The notes under the pieces were generated by a model. It did not search any database. It saw only the letters and a program-made list of their open reading frames with translations, and was not told the DNA's origin. Below are positions 40,015-52,275 of a DNA stretch of 64,000 bases, piece by piece. The stretch's first letter is position 1. Every line of letters starts with the position of its first letter. The DNA is from Dissophora ornata. Lineage: Eukaryota > Mortierellomycota > Mortierellomycetes > Mortierellales > Mortierellaceae. Where the stretch lies: NCBI GenBank assembly GCA_025201705.1, contig MU616626.1:1-64000 (forward strand), in the 5' to 3' direction. The translations under genes and the position numbers were made by a program.

Positions 40015-41360
40015 TTTTTTTTGTTGGTTTGGTATATAGGGTATCTAAGTCTTGAATCCTGTAGAAAGTGGTTTAAAGGGTGAGCAATTGTGCGTGTCGC
40101 CAGGCAGGAAAGGTGTTCAGGGACAAGAGGGGTTAAGTTGTGAAAAGAGAAAAAAAATACAAGCAACAGAAAGTGCAAAGAAGTGCATGGGAGAGCGGCA
40201 ATGATGTATAATAAGTGATTTGGCGTCAAGGGTATCTTTGGGCGGACATGTGGTAGAGCAAAAGCACGGTTGAGAAGGGAGAGAATGTCCTTATCCGAAA
40301 GTTGAAAGCAGAAAATAGAAAACTGCCCAAAAGAGCAATGGTCGGTATGGTTATATATCACCGGGCGAGGTTCTGAATAGAAACAGAGAAAAAAAAAGGA
40401 GCTAGTGAAATATTATTGAGATGGAGATGGAGACGAAACGGCCGTTACCCAGACTTGATGCCGATATCCACCTGTTTAGACAGTGAAAGGGTTGAGTCTC
40501 GCTACATGTTATTCTACTTTGAAGTTGAGCATACCCAAGTCCCCGCCATTTTACTTTGTCATTATTAGCCGTATTGCGATGCAAGCGAGCATGCAAGGCA
40601 ATGCAGCTTGCATCCGAAATAGAAAATAACTACGGGGGAAAAGAGCCGCACGTAATGCGGATGATGACCCAAGCTGTGCGAAAAAGGGAAAAGGAGGGTG
40701 GAGAGAAGGATGCAACACTAATCATCTACTGCTTTTTCATGATTCAGCTGTTTACATACAAACTAGCACTGAAGAGAGACTATGCTAGTGGTGGTTGCAT
40801 TCCTCTTAAAGCAAGAATACTTACTGTCTTTGTGCGATGCAAGAACGAAGCACGATAACAGGGATCTGAGCCGCAGATGAACGGACGTATCCACAATAGT
40901 TACTGTTACGCAGCCAACGGATTTTTTTTTCTTTTCGTAGTGGTCCATTTCCCACGATTGCTATCGCAATCGCAATGGCCTACCCGTCTTTTACCCCACA
41001 GTCAGCGATTGGGCCCCATTCTTTCTTCTTCTGCCACCGCTTTGCTCCTCTCGTGTTCGTGTTCCGATTGAAACCCGAACTCGCATGCAACTTGCAAACG
41101 ACACCCCAGTACGTGTTCCGACAGTTACATTGCTGATCCTGTCAGACAAAATATGTTGATGAGACAGTAGCAAAGACGGATGCTCGCCTCTTGTTTAACT
41201 CGTTTTAGGGAGCAAAGCTGTGCTTGTCGTGATTTCCACAGACCAAGATTTGCAAAAGTCGTGTGCATAGCATCCAGGAGTGGTTACGCGAAACAGGTAG
41301 TAGCAAGATTTACTCCCTTAACTTGTCCTGCCAAACCTGTGTTTATTCTTTATTTATCCT
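40015..41360. other. Intergenic: kinase promoter and myotubularin 3' flank
   Basis: 1.35 kb between two minus-strand genes. No open frame is convincing on either strand. The region near 40020-40400 should hold the kinase promoter and leader; it is purine-rich on the plus strand. Confidence 0.6.
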
Positions 41361-44300
41361 CTACACCGCAACAAAAACCTCGGTATCATCTGTATTCACT
41401 GGGAATCCAAAGTCATCGAACGCACCCTCAAGGTCGTCTTCGTCCAACTCTGCCATAGTCACCACCCTATCCTCACTTCTATCGCCCATCCCTGCAGCGC
41501 CGTTCTCGTCCTCACTCTCTGGGTCATCGTCGTATACAAGCGAGCCCGCTCCAAAGAACGGTCCGCCATCTAATATCCTCCCCATTGCCACTTCAATCCC
41601 CTTCCTAGCAACGACAACCTTCAGCTCTGGAGTACGTCTGCCATCTAATGACCCCTTCCTATCCCACTCATCGCATTCATCTTCGTGGTACAACGCCGAA
41701 TCTCCCTGGCTACTGTTGCTTCCAGATCTCCCCCTAACCACGTCCCATCCATCCTCACGCGCAGGCTTCTCTTCACGCTGACGCTTAGCCCACGCTTGCC
41801 ATTTCAGGAAGGTCTGTCTCGCCTTCTCCTCCCGCCTGTCCCTCAGCTTCCCAACCAGTTCAAAATACAACCGCATGTCTTGTCCCTTCAGCAGTGCCAA
41901 AGCCGGTGGAATTATCAAAGTCTTGGATGGCGCACCGCTCCGGAGCTGGTGTTGACGGGTTGGGCTGGTGAAAGGCCCTGGGTATACCAACTGTTGTAGT
42001 TGCTCCTCGTCAAACTGGCTCGCGCGCCAACGGTCAGTCAAAATTCCCATGCGGTGCTGCTGAGACAACAGCGGCTGTCTTGACCTGCATACGACATGGA
42101 ATGGCGCCGTTGCGAGCACGGTCCGTGGGTCAGGGTACAAGGCGGGCGTGGTATTAAAGTAATATTCTGACCAGAGTGTGTTGAAGCGACCCCCAGTTTG
42201 CACGTGCAAGACGTTCTGCCGCCAAGCGCTCCGGTTATCAGCAGATGTTTGGTCGAGTTTTGGAATGTAGTCACGGTTCGTGAACCACCCGTGGTTCTCA
42301 TAGATCCACTTCCATATCGAGGGCGTTCGCTGTCTCAGACGATCTTGAGCGCGCTCGCGCTCGTCGTTGTACAGAAAATCTCCAAACGGCGATGATCCGC
42401 TGACGGCTCGTGCAAGAACAACAAGGAGATAGTCGTTGTATTCAAAACGGTTGGGGTGTTGCAAAACAATGTGATGCAGGCAAGTGAGGAAGAGTAGGAA
42501 TACTGGCGACGGTGAAATTGGGACCGTCTGCACAGGCATTTGCTTTGATTGCTGATGTTGAGGTGGGCCTGGTGGCGGCGAAGCTGGTGATGCAGCAGTA
42601 GTGAGAGGGGAGTTCGACTGTAAATGGTGCGAAGCCTCAGTGGGGGGAGATCGAGGCTCCATATGGTGCGATAACGAAGGATCAGAATATGGCGTCGTCC
42701 TTCTCCACTTTCGTGCAAACGAAATTGACTCCTTGGCTCCGTTTGGACTGGAGTGGATCACGGATTTAGAGGACCGCCAAGAGTCCAAAGGTTCTTCATC
42801 CATAGGCGATGGCGACCCTGGTTTCTTTTGACTAGAACAAGCCTCAGTGCGGGACTGAAACGGGTGGCCGCTAGACAGCCATTCTTTTTCGATCAGTACC
42901 CGAAGGCCATGAATCGTTCTGTAGTATGGATCCAGCAGGATCTGGGCAAGAGAGACGAGTTGAGTCGTCCTATCCCATCCATCTGTGCAGTGCTGCATCA
43001 GCAAATAAAGCATACAATATTAGAGACATTGGAGAGGAAGAGGCACTCGTGTTCACGGCAATCATTCTCGAATGCAGGGATATAATCCATACCACGAGCA
43101 CCGAGCAGTTTGCATCTAACATCTTCCCCACGATGCCATCACGGCCTGAGGCAGCTTTTAGCAGATCTGCAACATGGTTGAGCCAGCCTGTAGATTCAAT
43201 CAAAGTAAACCAGTTTGACGATTCTGACTGGGTTGAAACCGCCTTGAGAAGGCATTGATGGGATTGCGCAATGGCATGGATGTTCCCGAGCGACATGAAT
43301 GATATAGTAGCATTGGGGTAGTGGTCTGTAAACGAAGAGTCGAGATGATGAGTTGGCTGCGCTACGTGTCTGCCATGGCGTCCACGCTCTATAAAATCGT
43401 ACCTGGATTCTCGCGACCCCCTCCCACATAGCCATTAGCCACTGCCGTGGCGAACGCACGAGCATCCATGATGCACAGCTTCGGAGGCACTTTTGAGGAA
43501 GGATGTGAATGGCGATGCTCCCTTGCGGCGGTATTTAATACTGTCCTGATATAAAGTTCGTCCTCGGGCCCTCTATAGACAATCAGTAAGGTTCAAACAG
43601 TTAAAGTTACTGAGTATCGAGGCGACTCTCGTATTTGCGGTAGTTGAGTCAAGTTTTGAACACAGTGGCGCGCACCTTGCACCAAGGAACCCAACCATGG
43701 GCTGTGAACTCCTCATGAGGACAAGGCCCGACTCGGGCGACTTCCAGCACACAAGAGGAAACCGCTTGTTGGAGCGAAATGCTGTCAGCTGTTTGATACA
43801 GGCGTTTGGGCTGTCCAGCAGTTGCGCTGAACTTTGTGGTGTTGACGGAGGAGCGTCTCCAAGGTATCGCGGTGTGGATGGAGACGACGACGTCCTAGCC
43901 GCTGTGTCTGCTGGCGTAGAGCCACTTCCAGGATCGAGGAAGCTAGCGGGCATGATGAATCGCTCAGGGTAGGTCGGCGACAGGTCAAAATCTGCGTTTA
44001 GATGGGCTACAGACCTGGGAGGTTTCACACGAAGCCATTTGTGAGTACAGAAAGGAATTGGCCAAAGGCTGCAACAAGGAAGGGGACCAATGGACAAAAT
44101 GAGCCATACCACAAAGAGGTATCGAACTTCAATCGCCGGAATTCGTGAAAGATGTCGTATCCTCCAGTCCAGCCAAGCGTCCTTCTTTCTCGTAGTTCCT
44201 GTTCGGATAGGTCTCCAAGGCAATCATGTCCAGACTCGTCGTTGCGGCTAAAAGGTGACAGGTTGATTATATCCTCAGTGGTCCATAGAGGAACGTTTCG

Positions 44301-45041
44301 CTGGACAGAGCTGCGCTCGTGTTCCAGTAGTGTTCGACCCATCTGATGAGGGAACCGACTCCTGACATCATCGTTGAATACCAGCCGACGCAGAATCGAC
44401 ATAACCTCGCCAACAGCTGGCGGCCCGCCTGGGTGCTGTGAGACAATGTATTGAGGCGAGTCGAACTTGAGAGCGAGAATTATCTTGTGCTCTTGGAGGG
44501 TCAGTGAGGCTATGGAGCTGAGAGCAACCTGAAATATGATGGTGTCGTGCCCAGAAGAATGCGATAGGGAGCAGATCCGAAAGTTAGTGATTACTACCCG
44601 ATAATGGGAGTGGGGAGGGAGTCTTGGCAAATGTGTTGGGTGAGGATGCGTGCGACTACGGGTGTGGCCATGGACATGGCCGTGGCTGTGACTATGGCCA
44701 TGGTTGGAACGATGTGTGGTATACGTATGCTGAGGCAGGTCCGAGGAGTCGTGAATGCCCCGGTTGTGGAAAGTGTTTCCAGCGGCGGAGAGGAAAGATG
44801 CCAAAGGGCCTTGTGCAAGCTGGGCCTTGAACGACAGCGACTCGGGCATGGATCCTGCGCCAAGGATATTTGGGTTTGCAGATGATGATGCAGGCACTAG
44901 GCCGACGCCCTTTGCGCCCTCATTCCAGGAGGCCTCGGTGGCAGAGCTGGCAGGATAAAATTCGAGCTCGCTGTCAAAGTTCGCCTGAGTGGCCTCCCCT
45001 GGCAGGACCCAGGTGGGATGTCCGTTGAAGTTGTTCTGCAT
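41361..45041 (-). CDS. Myotubularin-family phosphoinositide 3-phosphatase
   Basis: Removes the 3-phosphate from PI3P/PI(3,5)P2 on endosomes and vacuoles. Exons on the minus strand are 45041-44110, 44068-43676, 43572-43403, 43325-43093 and 42992-41361, giving 1119 aa. A PH-GRAM domain (about 80-230) includes a His/Ser-rich loop ([12 protein letters not shown]). Then [48 protein letters not shown] and [10 protein letters not shown] are typical of the catalytic domain. The P-loop HCTDGWDR has C578 and R584 of the C-x5-R signature, so it looks catalytically active, with T in place of the usual S after the Cys. About 100 disordered residues separate FQSR from [15 protein letters not shown] within the domain. 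The C-terminus is acidic. ATG 45041 (MQNNFNGHP) is preferred to an upstream in-frame ATG at 45419. Confidence 0.92.
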
Positions 45042-45484
45042 ACGACAGTCAGGCAGTGACGATAGCAAAAAGAGACGTTGAGCTGCAGTTGGCAATGCAG
45101 GGAAGGCGGAATGGAGGGAGGGAAGGAAGGAGATGAATGCAATGGATGAGCCAGATGGATGAGCGGATGAGTGAATGGGGAGGAAGTAAAGAACAATGCA
45201 GGGAATGCATGCATGCAAGTAAGTCGACACCCTTGCTCTCGTTTCGCTTTTTCCACCCGTGGCCCAAGCGTGGCAAATCCCCACGGCTTGCACCCACGGG
45301 CAAGCAGGCACGTGGCACTGGAGACACACAACCCACCACCGCCACCGTGTACCGACTCCTGCGAAAAGCACCGGCCACTCACACTCACACTCACACTCAC
45401 ACACCCGCACCGACGACAAAGGGCCATCGTGGACGCAGTCGAGATATCAGATTTCGCATTCGCCATTTATTTGAACACAGCCAC
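45042..45484. other. Intergenic: myotubularin promoter
   Basis: 443 bp between the F-box stop and the myotubularin start. It contains purine-rich GGAAGG runs near 45115-45140 and five CACT(C/A) units at 45378-45400. No gene seen. Confidence 0.6.
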
Positions 45485-47200
45485 TCAAAATCGAACTAGC
45501 CGTGGCTCTGGAATAAAAGACGACCACTCAAACTGTAACCCGGGCCTCCTTTTCCGCAGCCATCGCCAGTGCGCCGCACCCGTGATATCGTCGCCCGCTT
45601 CGAGCCACTCAAAAGTAATCGTCCTCAACCGTGGCCAGTGAGTGTCCATGAACTCGACCTCCGCCTGGCCCATATGCGACCAGAAATTTGTCACCATTCG
45701 AAAGTGCTGCAGTTGCCCAAGTCCTTTCAGCTCTGACAGCCATCCATTCTTCAAGGTCAAGTCCTGTGCAAAGGCCTCCTCGTCAACAGTGGCATAGTCA
45801 CTCGCGTTGCATCCCAGACATAATACCTCGAGCTGAACTAGTCGGCCAATTTGTGCATACACCTCCCTGGCCGCCACAGCTTCCTCGAGGTCGTCGTTGG
45901 AATCGGGGACAGAGAGTGGGCTGTCGTCGCTCAAATTTCGGTCCAAGATCAGATAAAGTTCCTGCAGCTCAAGACACACCCACCCTCTTGACAATACATC
46001 CACATATTCTAAAGCGGCAGCCGCAGCTGCAGCCTCTCCACGCTCACCTGGCTCCACCCAGAACCTCCTGAGATTGCTGCACGTTGCAAGCATGTCCTGA
46101 AGGTCTGCACTTGAAACATCGGCACAGTCCTTCATCTCAAAATCCTCCAAGGTTGCTGAATGATCATCGATCAGTGCCCTCACAATGTTTGTTTTCGAGC
46201 CGAGCGTGGACCGATCCACATGATGACCAAGGCATTTAAAGGATGTCAGGCCTTGGTATGCACAGCCGCGAATGACTGCAACTGCCTCCCTTAACACCGG
46301 GTCTGGAACCTCATCAGCAAAATTGCAGCAGAAATGCTTCAGCTTGGGACAGCGCTCTTGAATTGTTCTTGTCAATTTCTTCCACTGGCGCTCACGGATC
46401 GTTCTACCGACAATGCTGAGACGTTCCAACTCTGGAAGTGCGTGCTCCAAGATTTGGAGTACCAAGCATCCTGGATACCCTCTTCGCATAAGTGGCAATT
46501 CGAACACCCTGATCCCTGAACGGTGGAGACTGAGAGTGTCATCATGTTGTGGCCCTTCCTGGTGGAAACGAGGGTCCTGTACCGTAAAGCTACATTTCAG
46601 ATCTATGAGTTGAGGATGGTGTGTACACGCATCCATAATTTGAAGGAACTGCATCATGGATATATCGCCTCCATCTATTTTCAATTTCCGGAGCCTCGGT
46701 AGCACACTAGAGATTGATCTGAGGAGCTCCGGATCCCTGGTCAACGTGGGTGCTGGAACCTGCAGCTGTTTCAAATGACAGCTTTGCATGACGATCTTGA
46801 CGAAAATGAGCCACGCCCTGCTAGCCAATTCCGGTACTTTGATGCTCTGGAGATTAAGTGAGCAAGCCATCGAAATAAACTCTGCAGAGGCGGTTGACCC
46901 ATAACCGATCAGTGGTATATCGCAAGCAAGAATATCGAGGCACTTTTCAGGATCACGACGACGACGACCGCCGCTGCCAATGGTGACAGCATGAGCATAG
47001 TGTCGGTTCTTGAGGAGGACGTGTGGCATGGCATTGAAGTGCTTTGGGGTGATGCGTCGCCAAAGACAGGGCTCAAAGTACTGCGCCCAGCCCTTGCAGG
47101 TCGCTCTACATCGAGCTACATCACGGGATGTCAGCAATTCAGCGAGAAGAGCGACCAGCTCCGGAATGACAAAGAACATTTTGCTACTGGACTTGTGCAT
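45485..47200 (-). CDS. F-box/leucine-rich repeat protein
   Basis: Single exon, 571 aa, or 564 if translation starts at the second Met (47179), which begins MFFVIPELVALL. The N-terminal 40 residues (IPELVALLAELLTSRDVARCRATCKGWAQY) fit an F-box, the Skp1-binding motif of SCF ubiquitin ligases. Irregular leucine-rich repeats follow, for example LRKLKIDGGDISMMQFLQIM, LERLSIVGRTIRERQW, LEDFEMKDCADVSSADLQDM and LVQLEVLCLGCNASDY. These would form the substrate-binding arc; the substrate is unknown. Such F-box/LRR proteins form large families in Mortierellomycotina-like genomes (established in general; not checked here). On the same strand as myotubularin, 443 bp upstream of it. Confidence 0.82.
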   Translation of the reverse strand: MHKSSSKMFFVIPELVALLAELLTSRDVARCRATCKGWAQYFEPCLWRRITPKHFNAMPHVLLKNRHYAHAVTIGSGGRRRRDPEKCLDILACDIPLIGYGSTASAEFISMACSLNLQSIKVPELASRAWLIFVKIVMQSCHLKQLQVPAPTLTRDPELLRSISSVLPRLRKLKIDGGDISMMQFLQIMDACTHHPQLIDLKCSFTVQDPRFHQEGPQHDDTLSLHRSGIRVFELPLMRRGYPGCLVLQILEHALPELERLSIVGRTIRERQWKKLTRTIQERCPKLKHFCCNFADEVPDPVLREAVAVIRGCAYQGLTSFKCLGHHVDRSTLGSKTNIVRALIDDHSATLEDFEMKDCADVSSADLQDMLATCSNLRRFWVEPGERGEAAAAAAALEYVDVLSRGWVCLELQELYLILDRNLSDDSPLSVPDSNDDLEEAVAAREVYAQIGRLVQLEVLCLGCNASDYATVDEEAFAQDLTLKNGWLSELKGLGQLQHFRMVTNFWSHMGQAEVEFMDTHWPRLRTITFEWLEAGDDITGAAHWRWLRKRRPGLQFEWSSFIPEPRLVRF

Positions 47201-48099
47201 GCTTGGTGTTGAAAGTATGAAAATGCTTTGGTAGAAAGAAGAACAAATGCGTCGGTCCTTTTAGCGGTGAGCGTGAAAGTAAAAAATGAGAGCAAGGAAT
47301 CTTGTGCGTTCTTAAGACCCCCTGCCCCCTCTTTTGTGCGTTTATCGACTGCATTTGGATCAGACGATCCTCTTCTGCAGCCAGACATGGAAGCTACTGC
47401 ACGTGCCAGTTCTGTACCCAACAATCAGATCTTTGGCGTCCGTGCACGGATACGTTATTGATGCTATGGAAGATGCATGTGTACGTGATTTGCCTTTGAT
47501 CATTTCTACTATTATCATTGCTCTGCTTCCATCGACGTCTGAGCATGCTACGCACCCATTCTCGAGGCGGAGACGTATCGATTTCAGATTGAGGTAGTTC
47601 AGCCGTAATTCGAGGACTGGGACCCCATTCTGCTTCGACTGGTGATAATAGGGGACATTTTTTTGCGCGAGACCTTTTTGTTCAGCACAAAATCGAGTTC
47701 CCCTAGTAGGGTGAATATTGCACGGGGACTGAGGAATTTGGGGCGAGGGTCGGGAACAATGCGAACGGGAAGGAAGAAAAAAATTGCATGCAAGCAGGAC
47801 AAAGCGTTCTGCATGTATCTCCAAAAGGGGAAGCATTGTATCGTGGGACTTACAAAACGGGAGATAGATGTGGCTGTAAAAAGAGAGGCATGTCAATGCC
47901 CCTATCCCAATAGTACAAAAAAGTCGATAAGAAAAATGGGGTTCTCAATTGTCTTTGTCACACTGTTTACATCCATATATTATTTTTTTTATTTGTCAAA
48001 ACAAGCGCGCGTACTGCTTGCATATAAAAACTACCCCAGGATGACCGAACTGAACACCAAAGCACTCCCCCATATCCTTTTTTTTAAAAATATCGTTCT
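47201..48099. other. Intergenic: F-box/LRR promoter and P2X 3' flank
   Basis: About 0.9 kb between tandem minus-strand genes. Open frames at 47360-47900 have no recognisable content. A/T runs at 47930-48000 and 48080 may belong to the 3' end of the P2X-type gene. Confidence 0.55.
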
Positions 48100-51000
48100 T
48101 TACATGCGCGCAGCCCTTTCTTTCCCAACATCGTCATTCAATACCAAAGGCTCGCCCCTTCGCAGCTGCAACGTCCTACCGTCAGCAGTGATGATCGAAA
48201 TCGTACGTCTCAACACACGTACTCCTGAACCAGCCAGGGTCGCCGAGCAACTGGACGTGATTGGGCTCGTAAACATGTTACTCATTGGGTCGGCGTAGTA
48301 GTCATTGTTGTTGCAGTTGTTGTCGCGGTTGTTACTGTTGCTGTTGTAACTTGTTGTGGTCGTGCTCATCGTCATGCTCATGTGCGTCCTCACGTTCGTG
48401 CTGCCTCGATTTCCAGGATTGCCATGGACGTCAAACGAGACAGGGTATCCATTGGTCGGAGAAGGTGTAGTCGCAGGCGATGGAGAAAATGGAAAGATCC
48501 CAAGATAGCTGCTTTCAGCCATACAGCTCGAGGAACCGTGCCTGCTCGTACCCGCCGCTGCTGACTCTTCCTCGTTTTCTTCTTCTGTTCGCTCAATGAC
48601 AGGTGGCGCCGGCGTGAAATGACCCACAGATCCGAGAGGACATTGTGGTGCACTATGACGACGACATTTTGGTTCGCAAGGACGACGAGGCATTGCTGCA
48701 CCACCACCGCTTGTAACCGCCATGGCAGACGAACCAGGGTGGTCAGAGTATCCGCTCATCGCGTCCGTCGCTGTGGCAACTGTGGAAGACTCAGCCTCGC
48801 ACAAGGGAGGCGTAGGATACCGCCAGTCGGACTCGCGTGGAGGCAGGTCTGTGCATGACATGGTATAGGAATCCGGGTAACCTTCCAAGATTAGAACCTG
48901 TGAACACTCTTGAGTCATGTCAGGAAGAAAGGTGTTGAAGCTGACGGAAGGAGACAACGGCTGGGGCGCACTTGGTGTAGAACAACAGCCTCCGTTCAGG
49001 AGATCGGGTGATGAGATTGAGGGATGAAAAGTTTGATAAATGCCGCTCCGTTGCGGCTGTTTCTCGAAAGAGGACGACGAAGAGGAGAACGACGATGAAG
49101 AACTATTTGAGCCCCATCCACACACGATACCGTCCATTTCCAGTTTCAGGTCTGACTCACTGGTCAAGACGGCTGGGATAGGGAGGTGAGATGTAGTCGT
49201 GAAGACACCTATCGACTCGCTCTTTGAAGAGGAAGAAAATCTAGCGTGGTCGGGCTGTTTACCCTTGACATCGGTGCCTTTCGACAAAGACAATGACATG
49301 TGCGAGAGCGATAATGAAGACATGTTGCTCGATGCCCCTAATGAGAACATCGATCTCATCCGTGCATCAGCAGCTATCTCGGATGACGCTGACTGAAGAA
49401 CGGATGAGACCGACATACTATTATTTTTGTTGGTCGGACGGGGCTCCTTTCCTCGCTTCTTGTACTCGTATTTGCTCGCAGTATTTGAGACGCTCTCCGG
49501 AAGATGAGGGCGACCAGACAATGACAACTGGCCCAAAATGATCTCCCCGGAAGTGCCAAAGGACAAGGTTGAGGGTAGGTTCAGTCCCTTACCAAAATTT
49601 ATGGCAGTACTGCTTCTCAGTTCGTCGCCAACAGAGCAGACCAAGTCTTCGCAGGATGGTGACCAGGAAGGAGATGAAGACGAAGATGCGACCGAAGAAA
49701 AGGAACCCGAAGAACTACTGGGAGTGAGCGTGACGATTCCATTCTTTGTAGAAGGTGACTCTCTCTGCTTCGAAACTGTGTGTCTTCTGGACTTCTGGTG
49801 GCCCTTCGTTATTCGCGATATCGAATCTCGCTGTCCGCCATTTGGAGGGCCAAAGCTGACAGGACTAGGCGAGGCCAGTTGCATGGCTGGAAGGGAGCGG
49901 CTGGTAGGCAAGGGTTCGTTTTGAGTAACAGACGATGATGTATTGGCGCGTGTCTGGTATCTAGGTGTCGCCATTCCGCGAGCATTGTTGATTGAGAGTC
50001 TTATCTGCGAGGTATTGGACGATTGAGATGAGGCTCCACTAATAAAAAATCCTTCTGGGTTAAAGCCATTAAAGCTATTTAGACGCAGAGGTCCTGATCG
50101 AGTCTCGATCTCGAAATCATCAGAAGATCTGCCATGGCGCACGCCCCCAGGGCGGGAACTTGCAACTCCAGGTGTTGCATCGCAGCTCAAACTAAATCTT
50201 GATTCGTTTTTGTTCCAGCCCACAAAGCTCAGGTTACCACCATCGTCGGCATTGGCTGTATTGTCATACCCAGATACAGGCGTCTTCGGTCGCTGGCGAT
50301 GACTGTCCTTTGAGGAGTTGGCCATGTTGGCAGCGTGGATTCGATTGCGGAGATGCAAGCCAGACGGTCTCCTAGACACAGCCCCTGATTCCGCTCCATA
50401 TCTGGCCTCCCTTTGACTGACCTCAAGCGTCCCTAAGACCTCCGACTCGCTCTTCTCGCTGTCACTCTCGCCATCATCGTATTTCTCGCACTCCTCCAAA
50501 CACGTCTGACCATCGCGTGCATCTTGACTCTGAAAGCGTATCCCATTGCCGCAGTACGATTCCTGCGCTCGATATTTACTATGTCCAAGAGCATTACTCG
50601 TTGGGCTTAGCTCCATCTCATTGTCAATTTGAGTGTGGTCCTGCATATGTATCGAACGTTCAGCAAGCAGGTCTGCTGCAAGAGCACCGTCTTTCTTGCG
50701 GGTGTTGGGGTCGTTGGTGCTCTCAAACTTGGCGCGAACATAGACTTTCTTTTGAGGATGGAGACGAAGCATCGTCAGCTCCACAATGATGTTGGCAACC
50801 TTGAACAAAGCGATGGCAGCGACCAGGTTGGTCAGCAGGGTCATGAATGAGAATTGACCAAGCTGTCCTGTCTGCGAGAACACGATTCGGATACTATCAT
50901 TACACGCGACAATGACAATTGGTCAGAGAAAAAGGGAAAGAAAGAGTGGGCACGTCAGGAACTATAAGCTTACCCATGTCGATTAATTTCCACGCGGTTG

Positions 51001-52202
51001 CCATCGCGAAAGTCACGGATGGTCTCGATGACTTTGTACTCTTGATCGTGTATGGCTTTAGGCAGGTACTCGTAGCTGATCAGGTTTGGGTTCCATCCCT
51101 TGGCAGCATATTGAATTACCACAATCACCACTACTCCTGACGAGCGGACAGTCTCACCTGCAACGGCTGTAGGTGTGCGAGACAGCTCGTCCAGGTCTAT
51201 ACCCGAAGCCTTCAGGAACTCGCCCACAGTCATGACGTCCCCTGCCAAGTGAACCGCTGCAGTGGTAGTACCTGAAGGGACGGAGGCATTGGCGACGGGG
51301 ACAAACCGGCTCTGATCAGCGAAGGTCTTGACAACCTGTCCGGTCTCAGAATCGCGCAAAAGCCCTGACACCATGTTGCCAGATCGCATCTGTAGACCTG
51401 TGGCCTGTCCACGAATCGAATGTTCCAGCATGAGCGTGAACCGCTCAATGTCTGCCACGATCGAAGTTGGGAGCAGCAAGGTCGAGGGAGCCTTATTAAG
51501 ATCACATTCTGGGACCGTGGGCACATTGACATCGCATCGGCTGGGTGTTCCTGCAGATTGTTGCTCGGTCTGGTTGGTGAATGGGCCGTATTGTGTGATC
51601 TGTGTACGGGTGGTGACCAGTGCTCCATCGACGCCAGGCTCGTAGAGGATGTCATTTTCGTTCCAGTAGATGCATGGCTGTGCTGCGGGCATGCTACAAT
51701 AGGCAGGCGTGGCGATGCCGTCCGAAGGTGCTTTTAGCGTGACTCGGACCGCGCCTGGGAAAAGGAGGGGAGGATAGACAAGAGATATGATATTGATGTC
51801 AGAATTGAAATTATCAAGCATTATATAAGTGAATCGAGGCATTATGTTGTGGTTGTTGTTGTTGTTATTGTTGTTGTTGTTGTGGTCGTATTGTTGCCGC
51901 AATGCAAGCATTGACTTGCTGCACGTTCCCGAAATTGATTAAGCGTCATTTGTTGAGATTGATTATAGTCTACGAAGGACATCGTTTGCTCTTCGCCTTT
52001 CCCACTTGCCCTCGCCCCCAACCATAATTTTCATAATTTTTCCTCTTCCTGTCAGCCCTCTCCCGTCAACCCTCTTACCATTGATAATGTTCTCTGTTTT
52101 GAGGTAACGCTGCTGGAGGATGATTGTTGCGGCAATGTATGTTAGGATTGTGGCCTGAAAGAGCCGGTAGAGACCGCCAAGACGACGACTGGAGCGAGAG
52201 AG

Positions 52203-52275
<73 letters not shown>

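Noticed and set aside
45042..45419. N-terminal extension of myotubularin from ATG 45419
   Set aside because: Cys/Trp-rich and low-complexity (CECECECEW), unlike the family; lies in the leader region.
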